Source: Mycetocola_B reblochoni (GTDB lineage: Bacteria > Actinomycetota > Actinomycetes > Actinomycetales > Microbacteriaceae). From it: 64,000 bases of DNA. Shown piece by piece: positions 8,764 to 17,390 of this stretch. The notes under the pieces are model-generated. The model did no database searches and was not told the origin of the DNA. It saw only the letters and a list, made by a program, of their open reading frames with translations. The position numbers were made by a program, and so were the translations under genes. The stretch spans positions 1 through 64,000 of the forward strand of contig NZ_RCUW01000008.1 in assembly GCF_003667525.1 (NCBI RefSeq). Direction: 5' to 3'. Positions within the stretch are counted from its first letter, which is position 1, and every line of letters starts with the position of its first letter.

Positions 8764-9639
8764 TCAGTGGGACAGCTCCTGGTACAGCCCGTACGCCTCC
8801 TCGGGGCGCAGCCCCTCGTGGACGACGGCGCGCACGGCGGCGAGCATGGCGTCGGGGTTCTCGGACTGGAACACGTTGCGCCCCATGTCCACCCCCGCCG
8901 CGCCCTGGTCGATGGCCCGGTAGGCGACGGTGAGCGCCTCCAGCTCGGGCACCTTCTTGCCGCCGGCGATGATGATCGGGACGGGGCAGGACGAGGTGAC
9001 CGTCTCGAAGCCCTCCTCCACGTAGTACGTCTTGATGATGCTCGCGCCGAGCTCGGCCGGGATGCGGGTGGCCAGGCGGAAGTACCTGGCGTCCCTCACC
9101 ATGTCGCGCCCGACCGCGGTGACGGCGAGCACGGGGATCCCCGCCGCCTGGCCGCGGTCGACGAGCGTGGACATGGTGGTGACCGAGCGGGTCTCGTGCT
9201 CGCCGCCGATGAACACCTGGACGGCGAGCGCCGCCGCGTCCAGCCGGATGGCGTCGTCGATGCCCAGCACGATCTGCTCGTCGGAGAGCTCCTTGAGGAT
9301 GCTCGGCCCGCCGGAGGCCCGCAGCACGATGCCCTTGTTCGCCGTCGCGGGGATGGTCGTGCGCAGCGCACCCCTGGTCAGCATGAGGGCGTCCGCGCGG
9401 GGGACGAGCGGCAGGATGGAGCGGTCGAGCCGCTCGAGCCCCGAGGTGGGCCCCTGGAAGTAGCCGTGGTCGAAGGCGAGCATCACGGTGCGGCCGTCGG
9501 CGGGCGAGAAGATGCGGGACAGGCGGCTGCGCATCCCCCAGTCCTGGCCGGCGAGGCCCTTGAGCGGGAAGTCGGTCGATGCGGCGGCCGCAGCACCGGT
9601 GAAGTCGGTGCCGTCGCGCAGGTCGTCGAGATCAGCCAT
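8764..9639 (-). CDS. LsrF-like class I aldolase/thiolase
   Basis: The 291-residue product aligns from end to end with E. coli LsrF as I remember it: MADLDDLRDGTDF at the start, then DWGMRSRLSRIF, TVMLAFDHGYFQGPTSGLER, VTAVGRDMVRDARYF, IIKTYYVEEGFE and CPVPIIIAGGKK. Lys203 in IIKTYYVE is at the position of the Schiff-base lysine of E. coli LsrF, an aldolase-fold enzyme that moves an acetyl group from phosphorylated 3-hydroxy-2,4-pentanedione to CoA. No LsrG isomerase is present, and the kinase is not clearly LsrK, so autoinducer-2 breakdown is not established. It may work on another phosphorylated ketose in this operon. It overlaps the upstream permease gene by 8 bases. Confidence 0.88.
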   Translation of the reverse strand: MADLDDLRDGTDFTGAAAAASTDFPLKGLAGQDWGMRSRLSRIFSPADGRTVMLAFDHGYFQGPTSGLERLDRSILPLVPRADALMLTRGALRTTIPATANKGIVLRASGGPSILKELSDEQIVLGIDDAIRLDAAALAVQVFIGGEHETRSVTTMSTLVDRGQAAGIPVLAVTAVGRDMVRDARYFRLATRIPAELGASIIKTYYVEEGFETVTSSCPVPIIIAGGKKVPELEALTVAYRAIDQGAAGVDMGRNVFQSENPDAMLAAVRAVVHEGLRPEEAYGLYQELSH

Positions 9640-10687
9640 CAGTGTTGTTCCTTTGCTTTGTGGTGGTTCCGGGGAGGGTGAGGGAGGCCCGCAGTCGCCT
9701 GACGGTGCTGCGGCCGGTGCCGGTGGCCGCGCTGGAGATGACGACGACGAGGACGACGAGCAGGCCCTTGAGGATGTTCTGCGCGCCGACGGACAGCCCG
9801 AGCAGGTTGAGCAGGCCGGACAGCAGCACGAAGAACAGCGCCCCCGTCCAGACGCCGACCGGGACGGGGCGGCCTCCGGCGATGAGCGTCCCGCCGATGA
9901 CGACGACGGCGACGGAGTCGAGGAGGTAGGAGGTGCCGAGGGAGGTGCTCGGCGAGATGAACGCGGCGAGCAGCCCTCCGGCCAGCCCGGCGAGCGCCCC
10001 GCTGATCAGGTACGTGACGCCGGTCACCGTCCGCGTGGGCAGCCCCGCCTTGGCCGCGGCCACCGAGTTCTGCCCTGTCGCGACGACCGCCAGGCCGAAA
10101 CGCGTCCGGCGCAGCACGATGACGACGGCGACGGTGAGGATCGCGACGAGCACCGCGGTGAGCGGGACGCCGAGCACGCGGGCGTTGACGAAGGACCGCA
10201 GCTCCGCCGGGGCACCCGAGCGGTTCGCGTCGGCGAGCATGAGCGTCGCCGAGCTGACGATCAGGCTGGTCGCGAGCGTCGCGATGATCGGGGGGATGCG
10301 CAGCACGAGGATCGCGATGACGCTGCACGCGGCCGCGGCCAGACCGGCTCCGACGGCGGCGGCCAGGCCCGCACCCGGGCCCGCGGCCGCCCCCACGGCG
10401 ACGGAGGCGTAGGACGCCATCGACACGTTCGTGCCGACGGACACGTCGATGTTGCCGGGGCCGAGGGTGATGACGAGCATCTGGCCGATGGCGACGAGGA
10501 CGAGGTAGGGCACGAGGGTGAGCGCATGCGAGAGCGGCTGGAGGGGCGAGCCGCCGCTGACGCCGATGACGGCGACGAGCACGACGAGCGTGCCGACGAG
10601 GGACCAGCCCCAGGCAGGCCACAGCGTCCGGATCCGTTCGACGGCGGGGTGCTGGGTCGGCGTGGCGATCGTGGGTGCGGAAGTCAT
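9632..10687 (-). CDS. Sugar ABC transporter permease 2 (RbsC/LsrD type)
   Basis: 351 residues with about nine to ten transmembrane helices and the conserved signature of the ribose-type BPD_transp_2 family: GPGNIDVSVGTNVSMAS in the cytoplasmic loop and GGTLIAGGRPVPVGVW near the C-terminus. It pairs with the permease at 10684 to make a heterodimeric channel, as in the LsrCD importer. Its ATG lies in an ATGA overlap with the upstream permease stop, and its own stop overlaps the LsrF-like start, so translation of the cluster is probably coupled. Confidence 0.87.
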   Translation of the reverse strand: MTSAPTIATPTQHPAVERIRTLWPAWGWSLVGTLVVLVAVIGVSGGSPLQPLSHALTLVPYLVLVAIGQMLVITLGPGNIDVSVGTNVSMASYASVAVGAAAGPGAGLAAAVGAGLAAAACSVIAILVLRIPPIIATLATSLIVSSATLMLADANRSGAPAELRSFVNARVLGVPLTAVLVAILTVAVVIVLRRTRFGLAVVATGQNSVAAAKAGLPTRTVTGVTYLISGALAGLAGGLLAAFISPSTSLGTSYLLDSVAVVVIGGTLIAGGRPVPVGVWTGALFFVLLSGLLNLLGLSVGAQNILKGLLVVLVVVISSAATGTGRSTVRRLRASLTLPGTTTKQRNNTDG

Positions 10688-11676
10688 GAGCGAATGAACC
10701 GTTCCGTGATGACGCGGCCGGCGAGGACCGCGAGGACGATGAGCCCCTGCGCCGCCGACTGGAAGCTCGACGGCAGGCTGACCAGGGACAGGAGGACGGT
10801 GATGAGGCCGAGTGTGATGGCGCCGAACGCCGCCCCGACGGGGAAGGCCCGCCCCCCGGCGAAGTTGCCGCCGCCGAGGATCACCGCGGCGATGGTCATC
10901 AGCGCGAAGTTGCCCGCCGAGTTGACGTCGCCGGAGCGGGTCTGCGAGGCCATGACCAGTCCGGCGAGGATGAGCAGGACCGCGGCGACGGCGTAGGCGG
11001 CCATCCGGGTGCGCACCAGCGACCAGCCGAGCTTCTCCAGCGTGGCCGGCTGCGAGCCGAGGGCCCTCAGCCGCGTGCCGAACCTGCTCCGCCTGGCGAT
11101 CAGCCAGGCGACAACCGTGGCGACGGCGATGAGCACGAGCGGCGCGGGGATGAGCTCGGGACGCCACTGGCCGATGGCGCTCAGCCACTCCGGGGTCTGG
11201 CCGCCGGGCGTGGGCAGAAGCTCGAGCCCCAGGCCGAGCCAGACGAACGACATCCCCAGGGTGATGATGATCGACGGGACCCCGCGGCGCTGGATGATGA
11301 AGCCGAGGAGCGCGTAGACGACGACGATCCCTGCGAGCATGGCCAGGCCGAGCGCGGGCGAGGTGGTGAGGACGGTCGCCGCGATGACGGTGACCAGGCC
11401 GAGGAGCGCGCCCACGCCGAGGTCGATGTCCCCGACGGCCATGATGATCATCTGCGCCTGGGTGGCCAGGACCAGCGGGACCGCCGCGGTGAGCATGAGC
11501 GTGATGCCGTTCATGCTGAGGACGCCCGGCTGGATGACGGCGGCGAGGATGACGATCGCGATCATCGCCACGATGGAGAGCACGGCGGGACTGCCCTGCA
11601 CCGCCCCCGTGCGGATGCGTGTCGCGGCGCCGGGCAGCGCGGACGCACCCCGCGGACGCTCGAGTGCTGTGGTCAT
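10684..11676 (-). CDS. Sugar ABC transporter permease 1 (RbsC/LsrC type)
   Basis: 330 residues, strongly hydrophobic, with the family motifs MAVGDIDLGVGALLGLVTV (the loop that contacts the ATPase) and AVILGGGNFAGGRAFPVGAAFGA (two stretches). The N-terminal 30 residues are cytoplasmic. It belongs to the BPD_transp_2 family, which imports ribose, galactose, xylose, autoinducer-2 and polyols, so the family alone does not give the substrate. The ATG at 11676 overlaps the ATPase stop (ATGA). Two different permease genes, rather than one homodimer, resemble the lsr and some polyol systems. Confidence 0.87.
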   Translation of the reverse strand: MTTALERPRGASALPGAATRIRTGAVQGSPAVLSIVAMIAIVILAAVIQPGVLSMNGITLMLTAAVPLVLATQAQMIIMAVGDIDLGVGALLGLVTVIAATVLTTSPALGLAMLAGIVVVYALLGFIIQRRGVPSIIITLGMSFVWLGLGLELLPTPGGQTPEWLSAIGQWRPELIPAPLVLIAVATVVAWLIARRSRFGTRLRALGSQPATLEKLGWSLVRTRMAAYAVAAVLLILAGLVMASQTRSGDVNSAGNFALMTIAAVILGGGNFAGGRAFPVGAAFGAITLGLITVLLSLVSLPSSFQSAAQGLIVLAVLAGRVITERFIRS

Positions 11677-13196
11677 CGCAGTTCTCCCTCTGTCTCGTCG
11701 AACGAGTCAGCGATGATGCGCTGCTCGGTGGCGTCCGACCCGGGCATCTCCGACACGATCCGTCCGGCGCGGAACACGTACACGCGGTCGCAGTGCGCCA
11801 TCTCCTTGTTGTCGGTCGAGTACCAGACGATCGTGCGGCCGCTGCGGGCCTCCGCCTTCATCAGGGTGTAGATCTCGTTCTTGGTGGCCACGTCGACGCC
11901 GCGGAACGGGTCGTCGAGCAGCACGAGCTCGGCGTCGGCGGCGAAGGCGCGGGCGATGAGCACCTTCTGCTGGTTGCCGCCGCTGAGCGAGGTGATCGGC
12001 GCCGCCGCACCGCCGCGCACCCGGAGCATGTCGACCCAGGTCGAGGCGAGCTCGCGCTTGCGCGCGCCGCTGACGAAGCCGAAGCGGCCGAGCGCCCTGG
12101 TCGCCGCGATGGTGAGGTTCTCCGCCACCGTCCACAGCGGGAAGATCCCCGACACCTGCCGGTCGCCCGGCACGTACGCGCGGGAGGACGGGACGGTGAC
12201 CGAGCGGCTGAGCAGGCCGGGGGCCCACAGCCGGGCCAGCACGCCCTCCTGCCCCTGGCCGGCGAGCCCGGCCAGGCCGATGATCTCGCCCGGCCGCGCG
12301 GTGAGCTCGCGCCCCCTGGAGTCGGTGAGGGCGAGGACCGCCGCGCCCTCGCGAGCGGCGGCCGGCTGCTCCTGATCGTCCAGTTCCGCCTCGACGCGTT
12401 CGAGCGTCCCCGTGTCCGTGGACACCTCGCCGCCCATCGCCGCGAGCAGGGTGGACTCGGCCGTCGTCCCCCCGGGGTACTGGCCGACGATGCTGCCGTC
12501 CTTCATGACGAGGATCCGGTCGCTGTGGCCGACCACCTCGTGCATCCGGTGGGAGACGAGGACCGCGGAGACGCCGTCGGCCGTGCGACGGTGCAGGTAG
12601 CGGTACAGCGCCTCGGCCGCGTCGACGCCGAGCGACTCGGTCGGCTCGTCGAGGATGAGCAGCCGGAGCCGGTCGGTGCACAGCGCCCTGGCGATCTCGA
12701 CCATCTGGCGCTGCGCCATCGGCATCTCGCCGCTGCGGTCGAGGACGCTGATCCCGTGGCCGGGGAACACCTCGTCGAGGGTGTCCTGGATGCGCCGCTC
12801 GGCCCGGCGGCGCCACAGCGCCCCCGTGGGCCTGCGGTCGGACAGGGCGGCGTTCTCGGCGACGGTGAGGTCGGGGCACAGGGCCAGCTCCTGGTAGACC
12901 ATGCGGATCCCCGCACGCTCGGCGGCGGCCGCGGTGAACGCCGCTCCCTCGGGGAGGCCGGCGACCCGGATCGCTCCGGTGTCGCTGGCCTCCCGCCCGG
13001 CGAGCAGTCGCACGAGCGTGCTCTTGCCCGCGCCGTTGTGGCCGACGAGGCCGAGGATCTCACCCTCGCCCAGCTCGACGCTCACGGTGCTCAGCGCCTG
13101 GGTCTTCCCGTACCGCTTCGAGACCGCGTCGACGGTGAGGAGGGCGGTGCCGCCCCGCGTGCCGTCCACGATCGCTGTCGTCTCTGTCGAGGTCAT
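11673..13196 (-). CDS. Sugar ABC transporter ATP-binding protein, two-domain RbsA type
   Basis: The 507-residue protein is a double ABC ATPase. Domain 1 has Walker A GHNGAGKST at 52-60 and Walker B LRLLILDEPTESLG. Its signature region reads GEMPMAQRQMVEIARAL, so the usual LSGGQ start is altered. Domain 2 has a degenerate Walker A (GLAGLAGQGQ) as is normal in RbsA/MglA, a clear LSGGNQQKVLIARA signature and VLLDDPFRGVDV. It powers the importer made with the permeases at 9632 and 10684 and the binding protein at 13227. It starts at ATG 13196, 30 bp after the binding-protein stop. Confidence 0.88.
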   Translation of the reverse strand: MTSTETTAIVDGTRGGTALLTVDAVSKRYGKTQALSTVSVELGEGEILGLVGHNGAGKSTLVRLLAGREASDTGAIRVAGLPEGAAFTAAAAERAGIRMVYQELALCPDLTVAENAALSDRRPTGALWRRRAERRIQDTLDEVFPGHGISVLDRSGEMPMAQRQMVEIARALCTDRLRLLILDEPTESLGVDAAEALYRYLHRRTADGVSAVLVSHRMHEVVGHSDRILVMKDGSIVGQYPGGTTAESTLLAAMGGEVSTDTGTLERVEAELDDQEQPAAAREGAAVLALTDSRGRELTARPGEIIGLAGLAGQGQEGVLARLWAPGLLSRSVTVPSSRAYVPGDRQVSGIFPLWTVAENLTIAATRALGRFGFVSGARKRELASTWVDMLRVRGGAAAPITSLSGGNQQKVLIARAFAADAELVLLDDPFRGVDVATKNEIYTLMKAEARSGRTIVWYSTDNKEMAHCDRVYVFRAGRIVSEMPGSDATEQRIIADSFDETEGELR

Positions 13197-13226
13197 CTGG
13201 ATGCCCTTCGTTCCTCGTCGTGCCGT

Positions 13227-14315
13227 CTACTTGAGCTCGGGCGCGACGGCCACGTCACCCGCGTTGATGGCGTCGAGCGCCGCGGTGACGCTCTCCTCGT
13301 CCCACGGGTAGGAGGCGAACTCGTCGGTCTCGAGCGTGTCGAGCCAGTAGTCCAGGTCGTCCTCGCCGATCTGGATGACGGGGAGCACGACCTCCTGCGG
13401 CACCTCCTCGCCGGCGATCTTGGCCAGCGCGATGTGGATCGCGGCCACGACCTGGCCGGGGTCGGTCAGCGCGGCGTAGGAGCCGTTGTCGATGCCGCTG
13501 TCCTTCCAGAACTGCAGGGACTTGCCGTCGGTGTCGAACACGACGACCGGCGCGTCCCGTCCGGCGGACTCGAAGGCCTGGACGACGCCCATGCCGCCGA
13601 TGCAGCCGGGCACCGCGTCGACCTCGGGCAGCGAGCCGAGGACGCCGACGACCTCCTTCTGCACGGTGCTGCTGTCGCAGTAGCCGTTGACCTCCGCCAC
13701 GACGTTCACGTCGGGGTAGTCGGCGAGGATCTCCTTCTGCCTGTTGTAGAACTCCTCCTCCGGCTGCGAGCCGATGACCCCGCGGTTGAGGATGATGTTG
13801 CCCGAGCCGTCGATGGCCTCGAGTGCGGGAACGAGCGAGTCCTCACCCCAGACGTCGTAGGCGTTGCGCACGATGGTCGCGCAGGGGGCGTCCATGTCGG
13901 CGTCGAGCACGATGACCGTGATGCCGGCGTTGCAGGCCTCCTCCACGGTGGGCACGAGGGCCGTCGACGAGGCGGGGATGACCATGAGCACGTCCGGGTC
14001 CTGCAGCATGAGGCTGCGGATCTGACTGGCCTGCTCGGTCGCGCTGTTCTCGCCGGGTGCGTTGACGGAGGTGACCTCGCTGACCTTGCCCTCGGCCTTG
14101 AGCGCCTCGGCGGCCTCCTCGAACTTGTTGATGAGGGTGAGGCGCCAGCCGTTGACGAAGCCGTTGCTGAGGGCGATGGAGATGCCCTCGCCGTCGGCCG
14201 GTGCGGCGTCCGTGCCGTTCCCTGCCGGTGCCGTTCCGCTGGAACAGGCCGCGAGGCTGAGTGCTGCTGCGGCGGCCGCGATCACGGCGGCTCGCCTGAT
14301 GGATGTGAACTTCAT
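13227..14315 (-). CDS. Sugar/polyol ABC transporter substrate-binding lipoprotein
   Basis: 362 residues. The N-terminus is a lipoprotein signal with lipobox LAAC and Cys24, so the mature protein is anchored outside the membrane. The rest is a periplasmic-binding-protein type 1 fold (Peripla_BP_4), with NGFVNGWRLTL near the start and DPDVLMVIPASSTALVPTV, VIVLDADMDAPC and VVVFDTDGKSLQFW as the usual core strands. It is the first gene of the operon. AGGAGT precedes the ATG by six bases (CGACA spacer region). The leader from the mapped promoter would be about 130 nt. Ligand specificity cannot be read directly. Confidence 0.88.
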   Translation of the reverse strand: MKFTSIRRAAVIAAAAAALSLAACSSGTAPAGNGTDAAPADGEGISIALSNGFVNGWRLTLINKFEEAAEALKAEGKVSEVTSVNAPGENSATEQASQIRSLMLQDPDVLMVIPASSTALVPTVEEACNAGITVIVLDADMDAPCATIVRNAYDVWGEDSLVPALEAIDGSGNIILNRGVIGSQPEEEFYNRQKEILADYPDVNVVAEVNGYCDSSTVQKEVVGVLGSLPEVDAVPGCIGGMGVVQAFESAGRDAPVVVFDTDGKSLQFWKDSGIDNGSYAALTDPGQVVAAIHIALAKIAGEEVPQEVVLPVIQIGEDDLDYWLDTLETDEFASYPWDEESVTAALDAINAGDVAVAPELK

Positions 14316-14428
14316 TGTCGACTCCTGTTGTCCGCGCCATTGCGGGTGGGGGTAACCGGTGTGCTGCCTCGACGACGCCCGGGTCTGTTGTCGCCGACGA
14401 CGATGGAGCACTTGTCATGCCCAACTCG

Positions 14429-14448
14429 TCACTACCAGTTGATAGTGA
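14429..14448. promoter_or_regulatory. Palindromic operator over the start point of the sugar operon
   Basis: TCACTACCAGTTGATAGTGA has perfect 6-bp arms (TCACTA/TAGTGA) separated by 8 bp. It covers the expected transcription start of the leftward operon (about 14446) and lies 79 bp before the GntR start. Size and symmetry suit a dimeric GntR/UTRA repressor, and the adjacent regulator is the obvious candidate. Binding is inferred. Confidence 0.55.
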
Positions 14449-14452
14449 TAAG

Positions 14453-14481
14453 AATATAGGGAGGCTCGGGGGTGCTGTCAA
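14453..14481 (-). promoter_or_regulatory. Sigma-70-type promoter of the sugar/LsrF operon
   Basis: On the minus strand there is TTGACA (14476-14481), a 17-bp spacer and TATATT (14453-14458), almost the housekeeping consensus. The predicted start near 14446 falls inside the palindrome at 14429-14448, so a bound repressor would block it. Such a strong core promoter suggests that control is mainly by repression. Confidence 0.7.
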
Positions 14482-14526
14482 CGGCGGCGCCGCAGCCGAG
14501 GGGGAGAAGACGGCGAGAGGACCGCG

Positions 14527-15282
14527 ATGACGACACACCGCAGCGCATGGGACACCCGGCTGGACCGGGGGTCAGACGAGCCGCTCTGGCTCCAGCTCTC
14601 CGCCACCCTGCGCGAGGCCATCGCCGACGGAACGCTCGCCGCCGACCAGGCCCTCCCCTCGGAATCCGAGCTGATCAGCCGGTACGGGGTGTCGCGCACC
14701 GTCGTGAGGGAGGCGCTCGCCGAGCTCGTGCGTCGCGGCCTCATCTACAAGATCAGGGCCAAGGGCTCCTTCGTGTCCCCCTCGACCCCCGACCTGTCAT
14801 TCATCGGCTCGACACTGGGCTCCTCCGCCGATCTCGACGCCAGCAACCGCTCGTCGACGACGCGGATCCTGTCGCAGCTGCGCGGCACCGCGACGGCGGC
14901 GGAGGCGGGAGCACTCCAGATCGAGGAGGGCGAGGACGTGCTCCGCCTGCGCCGGCTGCGCAGCGTGGACGGCGCGCCCTGGCTGCTCGTCGACACGGTG
15001 ATGCCCGCGAGCCTGTTCCCCGGCCTGCTCAAGGCCAACCTCGAGAACCAGTCGCTCTACAAGCACCTGCGCCGCCACTACGGGGTCTCACCGGCGGGTG
15101 CCGACCGCTGGCTGCAGGCCGTCCTCCCGTCGGCGGAGGACGCCGGGCTGCTCGCGCTGCCGGCCGGCGCCCCCGCCCTGCGGATCGAGTCCGTGTCCTG
15201 GGACGCCGACGACCGGCGCTTCGAGTTCTACAACGCCCTGCACCGCAGCGACGACTCGCGCTTCTACGTCGGCATCCGCTGA
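14527..15282 (+). CDS. GntR-family regulator with UTRA ligand-binding domain
   Basis: 251 residues. A winged helix-turn-helix occupies about residues 20-85 (LPSESELISRYGVSRTVVRE, then ALAELVRRGLIYKIRAKGSF). The C-terminal part, about 100-250, is a UTRA domain of the HutC subfamily (GEDVLRLRRLRSVDGAPWLL, RRFEFYNALHRSDDSRFYV), which binds small metabolites such as sugar phosphates. AGAGGA lies upstream of the ATG. It is divergent from the sugar operon and probably represses it, and perhaps itself, through the palindrome at 14429-14448. The inducer is unknown and would be informative about the pathway. Confidence 0.87.
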   Translation: MTTHRSAWDTRLDRGSDEPLWLQLSATLREAIADGTLAADQALPSESELISRYGVSRTVVREALAELVRRGLIYKIRAKGSFVSPSTPDLSFIGSTLGSSADLDASNRSSTTRILSQLRGTATAAEAGALQIEEGEDVLRLRRLRSVDGAPWLLVDTVMPASLFPGLLKANLENQSLYKHLRRHYGVSPAGADRWLQAVLPSAEDAGLLALPAGAPALRIESVSWDADDRRFEFYNALHRSDDSRFYVGIR

Positions 15283-15339
15283 GGCCGTCAGCCGGCGGCC
15301 GGCGCGATCACGCTCGGCCCCGCCGCAGTCCGGCGTCGC

Positions 15340-17313
15340 TCAGCCGCGGTCCCGCTCGGCGAGCTGCTCCAGCCGCCGGTTGTACTCCTTCAGCTCGGCG
15401 TCGCCCGTGCGATCGGCGTTGCGGTCCAGCCGGCGCTGCTCCCTGTCGTCCGAGCGCGACCACTGGATCGCGACGATCACCGCCATGAGAACCGTCGGGA
15501 TCTCGCCGATGCCCCAGGCGATGCCGCCGCCGTTCTGCTGGTCGTCGAGGGGCGTCGCCCCCCAGGTGCGGCCCATGGCGCCGAACCAGTCGGCGAGGAA
15601 CAGCCCGGACGCCTGCATGATGGCCAGACCGAAGAAGGCGTGGAACGCCATGGTCGCCAGCAGCAGGATCAGCCGGAACGCGTACGGCAGCCGGTACTTG
15701 ACCGGGTCGATGCCGATGAGCGACTGCGTGAACAGGTAGCCGGTGATGACGAAGTGCACGACCATCCACTCGTGCCCGAGGTGCTCGTCCATCGACCAGC
15801 GGAACAGCCCCGTGTAGTAGAACACCCAGAGCGAGCCGGCGAACAGGACGGCCGCGACCACCGGATGCGAGACGATCGAGGCGAACGGCGTGTGCACCGC
15901 CCAGAGGATCCACTCCCTGCCGCCGCGGGAGCCGTCCGTCCGCTTGACGATCGCGCGCGAGGCCAGCGTGACCGGGGCCCCGGGGACGAGCAGCAGCGGG
16001 ACCACCATGGTCAGCCCCATGTGGCCGAGCATGTGCACGCTGAACAGGTAGTCCTGGTACAGGTTGAAGCCGCCGCTGGTCAGCCAGGCGAGCACGAGCA
16101 GCCCGAGCACCCAGCACACCGTCCGGTACACCGGCCAGCGATCGCCCCGCGCACGCAGCCGGCGCACCCCGGCGAGGTAGAAGAAGATCCCGAAGCCCGC
16201 GGCGATGAGCCAGAGCACGTCGGGGTCCCAGCCGGTGAGGAAGCTCATCGGGGTGAGCTCGGGCGGCAGCACGTCGTCGGTGAGGATCTCGGCGGGGGTG
16301 AGCCCGTCGACGTCCGTCGTCTCGACCACGGGCGTCGCCGTCCGGGCGAGCGCGGCCGCGACACCGCTCGCCAGGCCCATGAAGCCGAGCTCGGCGACGA
16401 CGAGCGTCCAGAAGCGTGCCGCGTTGGCACGGTAGTCCCTGCCGAGTCCCGCGATGGTGCGCCGCCGGAAGGCCGCGCCGAACAGGCCGAGGGCGATGAG
16501 CGCGGCGACCTTCACCACGACGAGAAGCCCGTAGCCGGAGGCGATGTCGCCGATGCTGCCGATGCGCAGGGCCGCACCGAAGTACCCCGACACGGCGACG
16601 ACGACGAAGCAGACGAGGGCGACGGAGGAGTACCTGGCCAGGACCACCGCGACGCGTCCCGGCTCGATGGTGCGACGGATGAGCACGATGGCGAGCAGCC
16701 CGCCCAGCCACACGGCCGCGAACACGAGGTGCAGGTAGAGCGAGGTGACGGCGATGCCGTGTCCGGCGTTGCCGGCGGCGTGGCCCTGCGACGCCATCGG
16801 GTAGAGCGCCACCATGCTCAGCGCCGTGACGACGAGCCTCAGCCGCTGCCCCCTGATGGCGAAGCACGCGACGGTGAGGACCGCCCCGAACACCACGGTG
16901 TACAGCCAGGAGACGCCGAGCTCGACCCCGGTGAAGAACAGCCCGATCTGGGCGCCGAACTGGTCGTCCAGGCTGGGGACGACACCGGTGACGTTGAGGA
17001 AGGTGAACAGCGCCGTGGCGCCGGAGGCCACGGTGAAGACGCCCGCACCGGTCGCCGCGAGGTCGACGGCGGCGTCGTACTCCTCGCGCTCCGGCGTGAG
17101 CACGAACACCGCGAGCAGGAGCGAGCCGATCATCAGCGCGGCCGACAGGTTGACCAGCAGCTTCGCGATGGGCAGCCCGTAGCGGACGACGGGTCCGGGG
17201 TCGGAGATCTCGGCGGGGGCGGCCGCACCGCCGGCGATGAGCCCGGCGACGACGGCGATGAGGGCGACGAGGAGCAGGACTCCTGGGCCGAGTATCCGGG
17301 TGTGGCGGTTCAC
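15340..17313 (-). CDS. CopD / CtaG-type (Caa3_CtaG) fusion membrane protein
   Basis: 657 residues with many transmembrane helices. The first half (about residues 45-330) is a CopD-like copper-resistance domain, with helices around RYGLPIAKLLVNLSAALMIG and LYLHLVFAAVWLGGL. The second half (about 360-620) is the Caa3_CtaG domain, shown by FSVHMLGHMGLTMVVPLLL, FRWSMDEHLGHEWMVVHFVI and AFHAFFGLAIMQ, whose histidines are likely copper ligands. Such fusions are common in actinobacteria and are linked to copper delivery to cytochrome oxidase. The last 55 residues are a charged cytoplasmic tail. It starts at ATG 17313 and is followed by no co-directional partner. Confidence 0.87.
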   Translation of the reverse strand: MNRHTRILGPGVLLLVALIAVVAGLIAGGAAAPAEISDPGPVVRYGLPIAKLLVNLSAALMIGSLLLAVFVLTPEREEYDAAVDLAATGAGVFTVASGATALFTFLNVTGVVPSLDDQFGAQIGLFFTGVELGVSWLYTVVFGAVLTVACFAIRGQRLRLVVTALSMVALYPMASQGHAAGNAGHGIAVTSLYLHLVFAAVWLGGLLAIVLIRRTIEPGRVAVVLARYSSVALVCFVVVAVSGYFGAALRIGSIGDIASGYGLLVVVKVAALIALGLFGAAFRRRTIAGLGRDYRANAARFWTLVVAELGFMGLASGVAAALARTATPVVETTDVDGLTPAEILTDDVLPPELTPMSFLTGWDPDVLWLIAAGFGIFFYLAGVRRLRARGDRWPVYRTVCWVLGLLVLAWLTSGGFNLYQDYLFSVHMLGHMGLTMVVPLLLVPGAPVTLASRAIVKRTDGSRGGREWILWAVHTPFASIVSHPVVAAVLFAGSLWVFYYTGLFRWSMDEHLGHEWMVVHFVITGYLFTQSLIGIDPVKYRLPYAFRLILLLATMAFHAFFGLAIMQASGLFLADWFGAMGRTWGATPLDDQQNGGGIAWGIGEIPTVLMAVIVAIQWSRSDDREQRRLDRNADRTGDAELKEYNRRLEQLAERDRG

Positions 17314-17340
17314 CCGTCCAGCCTACGTGCCCGGACATGG

Positions 17341-17375
17341 CTGAGGCGCCGCACGGTCGTCGTGCGGCGCCTCAG
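17341..17375. terminator. Strong hairpin after hup
   Basis: CTGAGGCGCCGCACG pairs perfectly over 15 bp with CGTGCGGCGCCTCAG around a GTCGT loop. It lies 15 bp after the HU stop on the minus strand and has no U tract, as is common for actinobacterial terminators. Confidence 0.75.
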
Positions 17376-17390
17376 CGCGGTGAGCCGGTG

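Noticed and set aside
5476..9639. Complete autoinducer-2 (lsr) catabolic operon
   Set aside because: LsrF and an LsrACDB-like importer are present, but there is no LsrG, no LsrR, and the kinase looks LyxK/EryA-like. GlpD-type and RhaD-type genes do not belong to that pathway.
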